Assembly: GCA_023417955.1 (NCBI GenBank)
Contig: JAEZDW010000104.1
Span: 1 to 5,128 of the forward strand
DNA from: Bacteroidota bacterium
GTDB lineage: Bacteria > Bacteroidota > Bacteroidia > Cytophagales > Cyclobacteriaceae
DNA: 5,128 nucleotides
Reading direction: 5' to 3'
Under the pieces are notes generated by a model. That model did not search any database. It was not told the origin of the DNA and saw only the letters and a program-made list of their open reading frames with translations. Position numbers and translations under genes: made by a program. Position 1 is the first letter of the stretch; the number at the start of each line of letters is the position of its first letter. Shown here one piece after another: positions 1 through 5,128 of the stretch.

Positions 1-111
1 ACCATTAATATGGTTTTCAGCTATAATGTATGCCTTGTATAGCCGTTGATGAATTGGATTGTCAGACGGGATATCCTCACTCGTAATTTCCGTCGTATAG
101 ATCTTCGCCAT
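1..111 (-). CDS. N-terminal fragment of a possible class I SAM-dependent methyltransferase
   Basis: On the minus strand an ATG at 111-109 opens a frame of 37 codons without a stop up to the window edge. The protein begins MAKIYTTEITSEDIPSDNPI and continues with HQRLYKAYIIAENHING. The 'SDNPIHQRL' wording followed by an amphipathic helix resembles, from memory, the N-terminus of Bacteroidota class I methyltransferases, where a glycine-rich SAM-binding loop follows soon after. That loop would lie outside the window, so the function is not shown here. No signal peptide is visible, which suggests a cytosolic product. The gene is divergent from the GWxTD gene and shares a 143-bp intergenic region with it. 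There is no Shine-Dalgarno sequence before the ATG. I am fairly sure it is coding, because it is open throughout, sits head-to-head with a real gene and has a plausible composition; the product name is tentative. Confidence 0.55.
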   Translation of the reverse strand, partial: MAKIYTTEITSEDIPSDNPIHQRLYKAYIIAENHING

Positions 112-119
112 GATGGGCC

Positions 120-127
120 CAAAAATA
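120..127 (-). promoter_or_regulatory. Candidate Bacteroidota -7 element for the leftward gene
   Basis: Read on the minus strand the bases are TATTTTTG, an exact fit to the Bacteroidota -7 consensus TAnnTTTG. The element ends 8 bp before the ATG at 111, so transcription would begin only a few bases ahead of the start codon, giving a near-leaderless mRNA. No clear TTTG-type -33 element is seen at the expected 17-23 bp upstream; only a weak GTTTC lies nearby. An eight-base AT-rich match can occur by chance, hence the low confidence. Confidence 0.25.
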
Positions 128-212
128 AGCAATGACACAGGGAAACGGGAACCGGATACAAAATTTAAACACCAAACCGAAGGGCAATTCATCGGAAGTT
201 AACAGCGCGCCG

Positions 213-245
213 TTGCGCAGTTTTCAAAAACCTTGTGTAATTTTC
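213..245 (+). promoter_or_regulatory. Weak candidate promoter for the GWxTD gene
   Basis: A TTG at 213-215 is followed after 22 bp by TAATTTTC at 238-245, which matches TAnnTTTG except for the last base. Spacing fits the Bacteroidota -33/-7 pattern. The start codon at 255 would lie close to the predicted transcription start, leaving almost no leader. The match is imperfect and is offered only as the best candidate in the region. Confidence 0.18.
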
Positions 246-248
246 AAA
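221..248 (+). repeat. Two TTTTCAAA direct repeats with a 20-bp period
   Basis: The octamer TTTTCAAA occurs at 221-228 and again at 241-248, starting exactly 20 bp apart, about two turns of the helix. They lie just upstream of the GWxTD start at 255 and overlap the weak promoter candidate. This spacing would put both copies on the same face of DNA, as for a regulator binding in tandem, but AT-rich octamers recur by chance and no regulator is known. The sequence fact is certain; any role is speculation. Confidence 0.3.
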
Positions 249-254
249 GTTCAT

Positions 255-1406
255 ATGCGAGTTATCAGTTTTTTCCTTTGCATTGCCGCGTTTTATGTCC
301 AGGGTCAGGCATTGCGCGACATAAACTATAGTTACCTGTATGACGAGTCTGCTCCTGTACGACTTACATTCAGGACGGTACGCGATACAACATCGTGGAC
401 CACATACTACCAGGTAAGTCTGACAGATGGCACACAGGACCCCGGAATCTTTGAGGTTAAGTTTGAAACGCGAAAGAACCTTTATGAAAAATCGGGGACC
501 CCGGTTCCTGAAGAAAGCATCAGACGCAAAGACCGGCTCTCGGGCAGTGTGGCCATTGGACGCACTGATCAGCCACAGGTATTGCTCGCCCATGTTCTCC
601 ATACGGAACGGAAAACTGCCTGGTACTTCTACACTATCCTTGAACCGAAACACCCGGTAACAACCCTCGTCGACGCCAGTGGAAAACCAGTAATATATCC
701 ATTCATCAACGTGCCTGATACGTTGACCGTGAATGCTGCGTCCGGGCAAATCGTGTCCTTTTACGACGACAAGTTCCCGCCTGCGACGTTACCATTCTCG
801 GAAAAACTCGGCCCTGTTTCAAAGGGAATGCGTGTAGATTCAACGTTCTACGTTCTGCCGGCGCAACCGTTTATCGCAACCCAAAACGGCCTTTACCTCA
901 TTCAGTCCGACACGATGAAAAACGAAGGTTTCGTCTTCAGAGGCCACGATGACTACCCGCGTTATACGAGGCTGCAAAACGTGGCAGAGCCTTTCATTTA
1001 CATTTGTACCCGTCAGGAGTTTCAGAAAATAAGAGATGCACTGGATGACAAGAAAGCGTTTGACCGGGTAATTCTCAGCATAACCCGGGATCAGGAACGC
1101 GCGAAAAAACTTATTCGGTCGTACTTTCGCCGGGTAGAGATGGCGAATACCTTATTTACATCCTACAAGGAAGGCTGGAAGACCGACCGCGGAATGATCT
1201 ACATCATATTCGGTCCGCCCGATGAAGTGTTTCGCTTCAATGACCGTGAAGTCTGGAACTACAAAATAATCAAGCAGGGACTAAGCTTTGATTTTGCCCA
1301 TTCTCCGTCGTTGTTCGACCCCGATAACTTTGTTCTTATCCGAAGTAAAAAATATACGGAAACGTGGTATCAAATGATTGATATGTGGAGGAGTGCAAGG
1401 TTTTGA
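255..1406 (+). CDS. Secreted GWxTD domain-containing protein, function unknown
   Basis: This is a 383-residue protein with an N-terminal signal peptide and a C-terminal GWxTD domain. I chose ATG 255 because it opens directly on a signal sequence (MRVISFFLCIAAFYVQGQA) with likely signal peptidase I cleavage near residue 19. The Cys at residue 9 is not in a good lipobox, so a lipoprotein is unlikely. A longer frame from ATG 132 would bury the signal behind 41 polar residues. After cleavage comes a region of alternating hydrophobic/polar residues (about 25-210) that looks beta-rich. An alpha-helical stretch (about 250-300; 'RAKKLIRSYFRRVEMAN') precedes the signature GWKTDRGMIYIIFGPPDEV at residues 307-325. 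A short tail carries conserved-looking 'VWNYK' and 'WYQMIDMWRSARF'. The domain is named for this motif and is common in Bacteroidota and Acidobacteriota; no biochemical role is established that I know of. It is probably periplasmic or outer-membrane associated. rsmI follows 25 bp downstream. Confidence 0.93.
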   Translation: MRVISFFLCIAAFYVQGQALRDINYSYLYDESAPVRLTFRTVRDTTSWTTYYQVSLTDGTQDPGIFEVKFETRKNLYEKSGTPVPEESIRRKDRLSGSVAIGRTDQPQVLLAHVLHTERKTAWYFYTILEPKHPVTTLVDASGKPVIYPFINVPDTLTVNAASGQIVSFYDDKFPPATLPFSEKLGPVSKGMRVDSTFYVLPAQPFIATQNGLYLIQSDTMKNEGFVFRGHDDYPRYTRLQNVAEPFIYICTRQEFQKIRDALDDKKAFDRVILSITRDQERAKKLIRSYFRRVEMANTLFTSYKEGWKTDRGMIYIIFGPPDEVFRFNDREVWNYKIIKQGLSFDFAHSPSLFDPDNFVLIRSKKYTETWYQMIDMWRSARF

Positions 1407-1431
1407 TTCATCATTCATTTCCACTTCTGCG

Positions 1432-2148
1432 ATGAGCGTCCACCTTTATATCGTTCCCACTCCTATCGGCAATCTCGGCGATATAACACTACGCGCGCTC
1501 GACGTGTTGCGATCAGCATCTCTTGTTTTGGCAGAAGACACCAGAACATCAGGATTTCTGTTGCAGCATTACGAGATAAAAAAACCGTTACAAAGTTTTC
1601 ATAGCTTCAACGAACATCAATTAGTGGAAAAGCTCGTCGACCGGATGAAGGATGGTGAGACAATGGCGCTTGTTAGCGATGCAGGAACACCCGGCATCTC
1701 GGACCCCGGATTCCTGATCATTCGCGCAGCACTGCGCGAAGGACTCGTGGTGCAATGCCTGCCCGGCCCCACGGCTTTCGTTCCGGCGTTGGTACAATCG
1801 GGATTGCCATGTGACCGTTTTGTCTTCGAAGGTTTTCTTCCCCACAAAAAAGGCAGGCAAACGGCGCTGCAACGACTAAAGTCTGAACCGCGAACAATGA
1901 TCTTCTACGAATCCCCATACAGAGTACTGAAAACGCTTCAACAGTTCCGGGAAACTTTTGGTGAGGACAGGCTGATCTCGGTATCGCGTGAGCTATCAAA
2001 GAAATTTGAAGAAACGGTTAACGGTACGATTACTGTTGTGGAAGAACACTTCAAACAAAAAGACATCAAAGGCGAATTTGTGATCGTGGTGGCTGGCGCC
2101 GATTATCATCACGATAGTGAAGACCGGTATAATGACCCGGATCACTAA
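1432..2148 (+). CDS. rsmI: 16S rRNA (cytidine(1402)-2'-O)-methyltransferase RsmI
   Basis: RsmI uses SAM to methylate the 2'-hydroxyl of cytidine 1402 in 16S rRNA, in the decoding centre of the small ribosomal subunit; RsmH adds the N4 methyl to the same base. The 238-residue product carries the tetrapyrrole-methylase-type fold. LYIVPTPIGNLGDITLRAL is at residues 5-23, LAEDTRTS at 33-40, SFHSFNEH at 55-62, the glycine-rich LVSDAGTPGISDPG at 80-93, PGPTAFVPAL at 111-120, FEGFLPHKKGR at 132-142, FYESPYR at 158-164, SRELSKKFEE at 185-194 and KGEFVIVVAG at 213-222. These are RsmI hallmarks. ATG 1432 is chosen because family members begin a few residues before the LYIVPTPIGN strand; an in-frame ATG at 1378 would overlap the GWxTD gene. 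It is shorter than the E. coli enzyme (286 residues), lacking the extra C-terminal region, and ends in a His/Asp-rich tail. No Shine-Dalgarno sequence is seen. Confidence 0.97.
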   Translation: MSVHLYIVPTPIGNLGDITLRALDVLRSASLVLAEDTRTSGFLLQHYEIKKPLQSFHSFNEHQLVEKLVDRMKDGETMALVSDAGTPGISDPGFLIIRAALREGLVVQCLPGPTAFVPALVQSGLPCDRFVFEGFLPHKKGRQTALQRLKSEPRTMIFYESPYRVLKTLQQFRETFGEDRLISVSRELSKKFEETVNGTITVVEEHFKQKDIKGEFVIVVAGADYHHDSEDRYNDPDH

Positions 2149-2208
2149 TTCCGAATTTGATTGCCGGAATCGAAAAGCAAGTCTTATCTTGAGTCAATAA
2201 TAAAGGGT

Positions 2209-3006
2209 ATGGATCTGCAGCGAATTACACAAAACGTTATCGAGCTATGCGAAGAAACCGGTGCTTTTATCCGAAAGGAAGCAGAGCATTTCGACCTTTC
2301 GCGAATTGAACACAAAACAAAATTTAACAACCTCGTTTCCTATGTCGACAAAGAGGCTGAACAAAAGCTCGTTGCCGGACTGCGTCAGCTGGTTCCTGAA
2401 GCTGCCTTCATAACCGAAGAGGGCACGGTCGAACAAACCGAAAGCGCCGAACTGCATTGGATAATCGATCCTCTTGACGGTACCACGAATTACCTGCACG
2501 GATTTCCTGTCTATGCAATCAGTGTTGCACTCACAAGGAAGCGCCGGCCAATCGTCGGTGTCATCTATCACATTGTGCATAAGGAAGCCTTTTACGCGTG
2601 GGAGGGCGATATCTCATATTGTAACGGCAAGCCAATCCACGTTTCTGGTGTGCCAACGATAAGTGAAGCCCTTCTTGCAACAGGGTTCCCCTATCATCAA
2701 TCGCCAAAAGCCGACGCGTATCTCGACATCATCAAAGAGTTTCTTGACAAGACGCACGGCATAAGAAGGCTCGGCAGCGCGGCAATCGATCTCGCTTACG
2801 TTGCATGCGGTCGCCTCGAAGGTTTCTTTGAATATAATCTGAATCCCTGGGATGTAGCTGCCGGCGTACTTATCGTTGAACGCGCAGGGGGAAAGGTTAC
2901 CGATTTCTCAGGCGGGGATAATATCCTCTTTGGCAAAGAACTCTGCGCATCCAACGGTAACCTCCAGGCCGATATGCTCAGAATCATTGATCAACACTGG
3001 AAATAA
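2209..3006 (+). CDS. Inositol monophosphatase family protein
   Basis: This is a metal-dependent phosphatase of the IMPase superfamily, cytosolic, 265 residues, the usual length. Visible motifs are the metal-binding glutamates in ITEEGT (68-73, E70/E71), the signature WIIDPLDGTTNYLHGFP (84-100) with D87, D90 and T92/T93, and the second signature PWDVAAG (213-219) with D215, followed by AGGKVTDFSGG (226-236). All expected catalytic residues are present, so it should be active. The substrate cannot be read from sequence: family members hydrolyse myo-inositol monophosphates, other sugar phosphates or nucleotide bisphosphates, and SuhB-type proteins also act in ribosome-related transcription. I name no gene symbol for that reason. 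ATG 2209 fits the family N-terminus; a TTG at 2161 is in frame but directly follows an in-frame stop and would add 16 polar residues. An AGGG lies only one base before the ATG, too close for a normal ribosome binding site. It lies 60 bp after rsmI. Confidence 0.95.
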   Translation: MDLQRITQNVIELCEETGAFIRKEAEHFDLSRIEHKTKFNNLVSYVDKEAEQKLVAGLRQLVPEAAFITEEGTVEQTESAELHWIIDPLDGTTNYLHGFPVYAISVALTRKRRPIVGVIYHIVHKEAFYAWEGDISYCNGKPIHVSGVPTISEALLATGFPYHQSPKADAYLDIIKEFLDKTHGIRRLGSAAIDLAYVACGRLEGFFEYNLNPWDVAAGVLIVERAGGKVTDFSGGDNILFGKELCASNGNLQADMLRIIDQHWK

Positions 3007-3031
3007 ACATATCTAACCAAATTAATATACA
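3007..3031 (+). other. AT-rich 25-bp spacer between the phosphatase and peptidase genes
   Basis: The spacer is strongly A/T-rich, contains no hairpin with a T tract and no Shine-Dalgarno sequence, and ends in ATATACA just before the ATG at 3032. It looks like a Bacteroidota-type A-rich initiation region, so read-through from the phosphatase gene is plausible. A separate promoter was looked for and not found: no TAnnTTTG element precedes the start. Confidence 0.4.
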
Positions 3032-5128
3032 ATGAACCCTCCAACGTTGACTTCAATTTTTCTTCGATCGAATTTCCTGGCATTGCTTTGCTTAGTTGCC
3101 AGCGTTGTCAGTGCGCAGACAAACCTTGACGCGAAGCTTCCTGTCGATCCCAACGTAAAAATTGGGAAACTTGAAAACGGACTTACCTACTACATCAGAA
3201 AAAACACGCGGCCGGAAAACAAGGTTGAATTGCGTCTGGTGGTTAATGCAGGATCTATCCTGGAGGAAGATGATCAGTTAGGATTAGCTCACTTTACGGA
3301 GCACATGGCATTCAACGGCACAAAGAACTTCGAGAAAAACGAACTCGTGTCGTTCCTTCAGAGTATTGGTGTAGAATTCGGTGCAGACCTGAATGCGTAC
3401 ACCGGCTTTGACGAAACGGTTTACATTCTGCCTATTCCCGTTGAGAAAAAAGAAAACATCGAAAAAGGATTTCAGATTCTGGAAGACTGGGCGAGTGCAA
3501 TCACTTTTGAGGATGCCGAGATTGACAAGGAACGCGGAGTAGTTCTTGAAGAGCTTCGTCTTGGAAAAGGTGCACAGGTCAGGATGTTCAAGGTTGTCTA
3601 CCCAAAACTTTTTGAAGGTTCGAAATATGCGGAACGGTTGCCCATCGGAAAGGAGAACATCCTGCGTGAATTCAAGTATGACGCTATCAAGCGCTTCTAC
3701 CGCGACTGGTATCGTCCGGACCTGATGGCTGTTGTCGTGGTCGGGAATATCGAACCATCAGCGGCGGAGCAATACATCAAACAACATTTCAGTAAACTTA
3801 AAAAATCTGAAAAGCCAAGACCTCGCCCTGCGGCGGAAGTCTTCCCGCGGAAGAAATCGGAGGGTATTGTGGTTACCGATGCGGAAGCAACAAACCACGT
3901 TGTTGAAGTTCATTACTCCTATCAAAAAGAAAAAAAGGAAGAAACGCTTGGCGACTACCGCTCGTCCCTCGTAAGACGCCTCTTCACATCAATGCTCAGT
4001 CAGCGCATGCAGGAACTCACCCAGCGCGCTGAACCACCATTTGTTTTTGGAGGGACATTCATCGGCGGATATGCCAGGGGTTATGAAGAATATCAATCCA
4101 TTGCATATCTCAGCAAAGGCGGTGTTCAACCGGCGTTGACGGCTTTGATAACAGAAAACGAACGTGCACGAAAGTTTGGTTTCACAGAGACTGAACTCGA
4201 CCGGACAAAAAAGATGATGATGAAATCCATCGAACGCGTTTATAATGAAAGAGAAAAGACTGAATCCGGAAACCTCGTGCAGGAATACATCAGGCACTTC
4301 CTTAATGGCGAACCGATTCCGGGTATAGAAAATGAATACCAATACTATCAACAAATGCTGGGTGGCATTACCCTCGCTGAAGTCAATGCTTATGCAGCCG
4401 CCACTATCCCGGCGGACACCGCCAACAAACTGGTGGTACTTACAGGACCTGAGAAAGCCGACTTTGCGATCCCTTCAAATGAAGAATTGCTTGCTATGGC
4501 TAACAAAGCCGCGCAGGCTGAAGTAAAACCGTATGAAGAGAAAGCCGTTGCCACATCCCTCATGTCCAAAACGCCTACGCCGGGAAAAATCGTCTCCGAA
4601 AAAGAAAACAAAGAGCTCGGAACGACGACAGTTCAGCTGAGTAATGGTGTGACCGTAATCCTGAAACCAACTGACTTCAAAAATGATCAGGTTGTGATGG
4701 GCGCAACCCGCTTCGGCGGACAATATCTCTTCGACGCCAAGGATCGTTTTAACGCGGAGTACGCTGCAACTGTAGTTTCGGTAATGGGTGTCGGTGATTT
4801 TTCTCCTCTCGATTTGCGAAAAGTACTCGCCGGCAAAAGCGCTAACGTATCCCCACGGCTGGGAACGGTCTCTGAGGCAGTTAACGGCTCATGTAGTGCA
4901 TCGGATGTCGAGACTATGCTTCAGCTGGCGCACCTGTACTTCACCAGCCCCAGGAAAGATGCCGAACTATTTCAATCATTCGTCTCAAAACAACAGGCGC
5001 TGTATCAGAACATGATGTCTGATCCACAGTTTACGTTTCAGGATTCCGTTATTAAAATTCTCTACAAAGACCATGCGTGGGCACCAAAGCTGCCGACGCC
5101 TGCAAACTTTGGGAAGATTGACATGGAC
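3032..5128 (+). CDS. Secreted M16 (pitrilysin/insulinase) family zinc metallopeptidase, C-terminus cut by the window
   Basis: The frame opens at ATG 3032 and stays open for 699 codons to the window end. I translated it fully and saw no stop or frameshift. Residues 1-28 form a signal peptide with a hydrophobic core (FLALLCLVASVV) and probable cleavage at VSA/QT, so the enzyme is likely periplasmic or surface exposed. The first M16 domain holds the inverted zinc motif HFTEH (H87, E90 catalytic base, H91), the conserved FGADLNAYTGFDETVYILP (116-134) and ERGVVLEE (167-174), where the third zinc ligand, probably E174 by analogy with pitrilysin, should lie. An M16 C-type domain follows (about 205-450, starting near YDAIKRFYRDWYRPD). 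The second peptidase-like half begins near residue 528 (LSNGVTVILKP at 537-547) and has no HxxEH, as expected for the inactive half. Family proteins of this layout are usually about 930 residues, so roughly the last quarter is missing. The substrate is unknown; these enzymes usually degrade peptides. The start follows the IMPase by 25 bp. Confidence 0.96.
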   Translation, partial: MNPPTLTSIFLRSNFLALLCLVASVVSAQTNLDAKLPVDPNVKIGKLENGLTYYIRKNTRPENKVELRLVVNAGSILEEDDQLGLAHFTEHMAFNGTKNFEKNELVSFLQSIGVEFGADLNAYTGFDETVYILPIPVEKKENIEKGFQILEDWASAITFEDAEIDKERGVVLEELRLGKGAQVRMFKVVYPKLFEGSKYAERLPIGKENILREFKYDAIKRFYRDWYRPDLMAVVVVGNIEPSAAEQYIKQHFSKLKKSEKPRPRPAAEVFPRKKSEGIVVTDAEATNHVVEVHYSYQKEKKEETLGDYRSSLVRRLFTSMLSQRMQELTQRAEPPFVFGGTFIGGYARGYEEYQSIAYLSKGGVQPALTALITENERARKFGFTETELDRTKKMMMKSIERVYNEREKTESGNLVQEYIRHFLNGEPIPGIENEYQYYQQMLGGITLAEVNAYAAATIPADTANKLVVLTGPEKADFAIPSNEELLAMANKAAQAEVKPYEEKAVATSLMSKTPTPGKIVSEKENKELGTTTVQLSNGVTVILKPTDFKNDQVVMGATRFGGQYLFDAKDRFNAEYAATVVSVMGVGDFSPLDLRKVLAGKSANVSPRLGTVSEAVNGSCSASDVETMLQLAHLYFTSPRKDAELFQSFVSKQQALYQNMMSDPQFTFQDSVIKILYKDHAWAPKLPTPANFGKIDMD

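Larger units (their letters stand above)
112..254. promoter_or_regulatory. Divergent intergenic region between the leftward fragment gene and the rightward GWxTD gene
   Basis: This 143-bp stretch lies between two divergently oriented start codons, so it should hold both promoters. It contains an exact -7-type element on the minus strand (120-127), a weaker plus-strand candidate (213-245), a pair of TTTTCAAA octamers 20 bp apart (221-228 and 241-248), a GGGCCC palindrome (115-120) and a GC-rich patch GCGCGCCGTTGCGC (205-218). An open frame extends through it from ATG 132 in phase with the GWxTD gene, but that would put 41 polar residues ahead of a signal peptide, so I treat it as non-coding. 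Confidence 0.55.

Noticed and set aside
132..254. In-frame ATG at 132 that would lengthen the GWxTD protein by 41 residues
   Set aside because: The added residues are polar and low-complexity, and would place the signal peptide internally; ATG 255 starts exactly at the signal sequence.
189..749. 186-codon open frame on the minus strand inside the GWxTD gene
   Set aside because: It is antisense to a gene with clear motifs, has Cys/Arg-rich composition typical of a shadow frame, and shows no recognisable domain.
1378..1431. In-frame ATG at 1378 that would lengthen RsmI by 18 residues
   Set aside because: It overlaps the end of the GWxTD gene by 29 bases and adds residues ahead of the point where RsmI proteins normally begin.
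1578..1584. Run of seven A in rsmI as a possible phase-variation tract
   Set aside because: Seven bases is short for phase variation, the run encodes two lysines in a normal family position, and rsmI is not a typical phase-variable gene.
2161..2208. TTG start at 2161 for the phosphatase
   Set aside because: It is simply the first possible start after an in-frame TGA at 2158-2160; the family N-terminus matches the ATG at 2209.
2987..3031. Separate promoter for the peptidase gene
   Set aside because: A TTG occurs at 2987-2989, but no TAnnTTTG element follows at the expected distance.
3931..3937. In-phase A AAA AAG slippery heptamer in the peptidase gene, as used for -1 frameshifting in dnaX
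   Set aside because: There is no upstream Shine-Dalgarno-like stimulator and only a weak GGCG/CGCC stem downstream. A -1 slip after codon 302 would meet a TGA at 4030, giving a truncated product of no evident use. Lys-rich coding sequence explains the heptamer.
3989..4354. 121-codon open frame on the minus strand inside the peptidase gene
   Set aside because: It is antisense to an uninterrupted, well-conserved M16 frame and has no recognisable features.

Overview
The window reads as ordinary chromosomal DNA from a member of the Bacteroidota, most likely Cytophagia or a nearby class. The reasons are: a GWxTD-domain secreted protein of the type common in that phylum; an IMPase and an M16 peptidase whose motif wording matches my memory of Bacteroidota versions; start codons with no Shine-Dalgarno sequence and A/T-rich upstream bases; and one exact copy of the Bacteroidota -7 promoter consensus TAnnTTTG. 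No taxonomic marker such as 16S is present, so this placement is inference.

Layout: positions 1-111 (minus strand) hold the first 37 codons of a gene that leaves the window to the left, possibly a SAM-dependent methyltransferase. A 143-bp divergent intergenic region (112-254) follows. Four genes then run rightward on the plus strand with short gaps and no visible terminator: a secreted GWxTD-domain protein (255-1406), rsmI for 16S rRNA 2'-O-methylation (1432-2148), an inositol-monophosphatase-family phosphatase (2209-3006), and a secreted M16 zinc metallopeptidase (3032 to the window end, 699 codons read, C-terminus missing). Gaps are 25, 60 and 25 bp, so the four could be co-transcribed, but their functions do not form one pathway: two products are exported, one modifies the ribosome, and one is a cytosolic phosphatase.

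I saw no tRNA, rRNA, CRISPR array, insertion sequence, attachment site or convincing terminator. No gene-free stretch exceeds 143 bp. Four annotated starts differ from the longest possible open frame; three are moved downstream to fit family N-termini or signal peptides, and the M16 start is the first ATG before a signal peptide. I found no credible undescribed system. The least understood element is the GWxTD protein, whose family has no established function.
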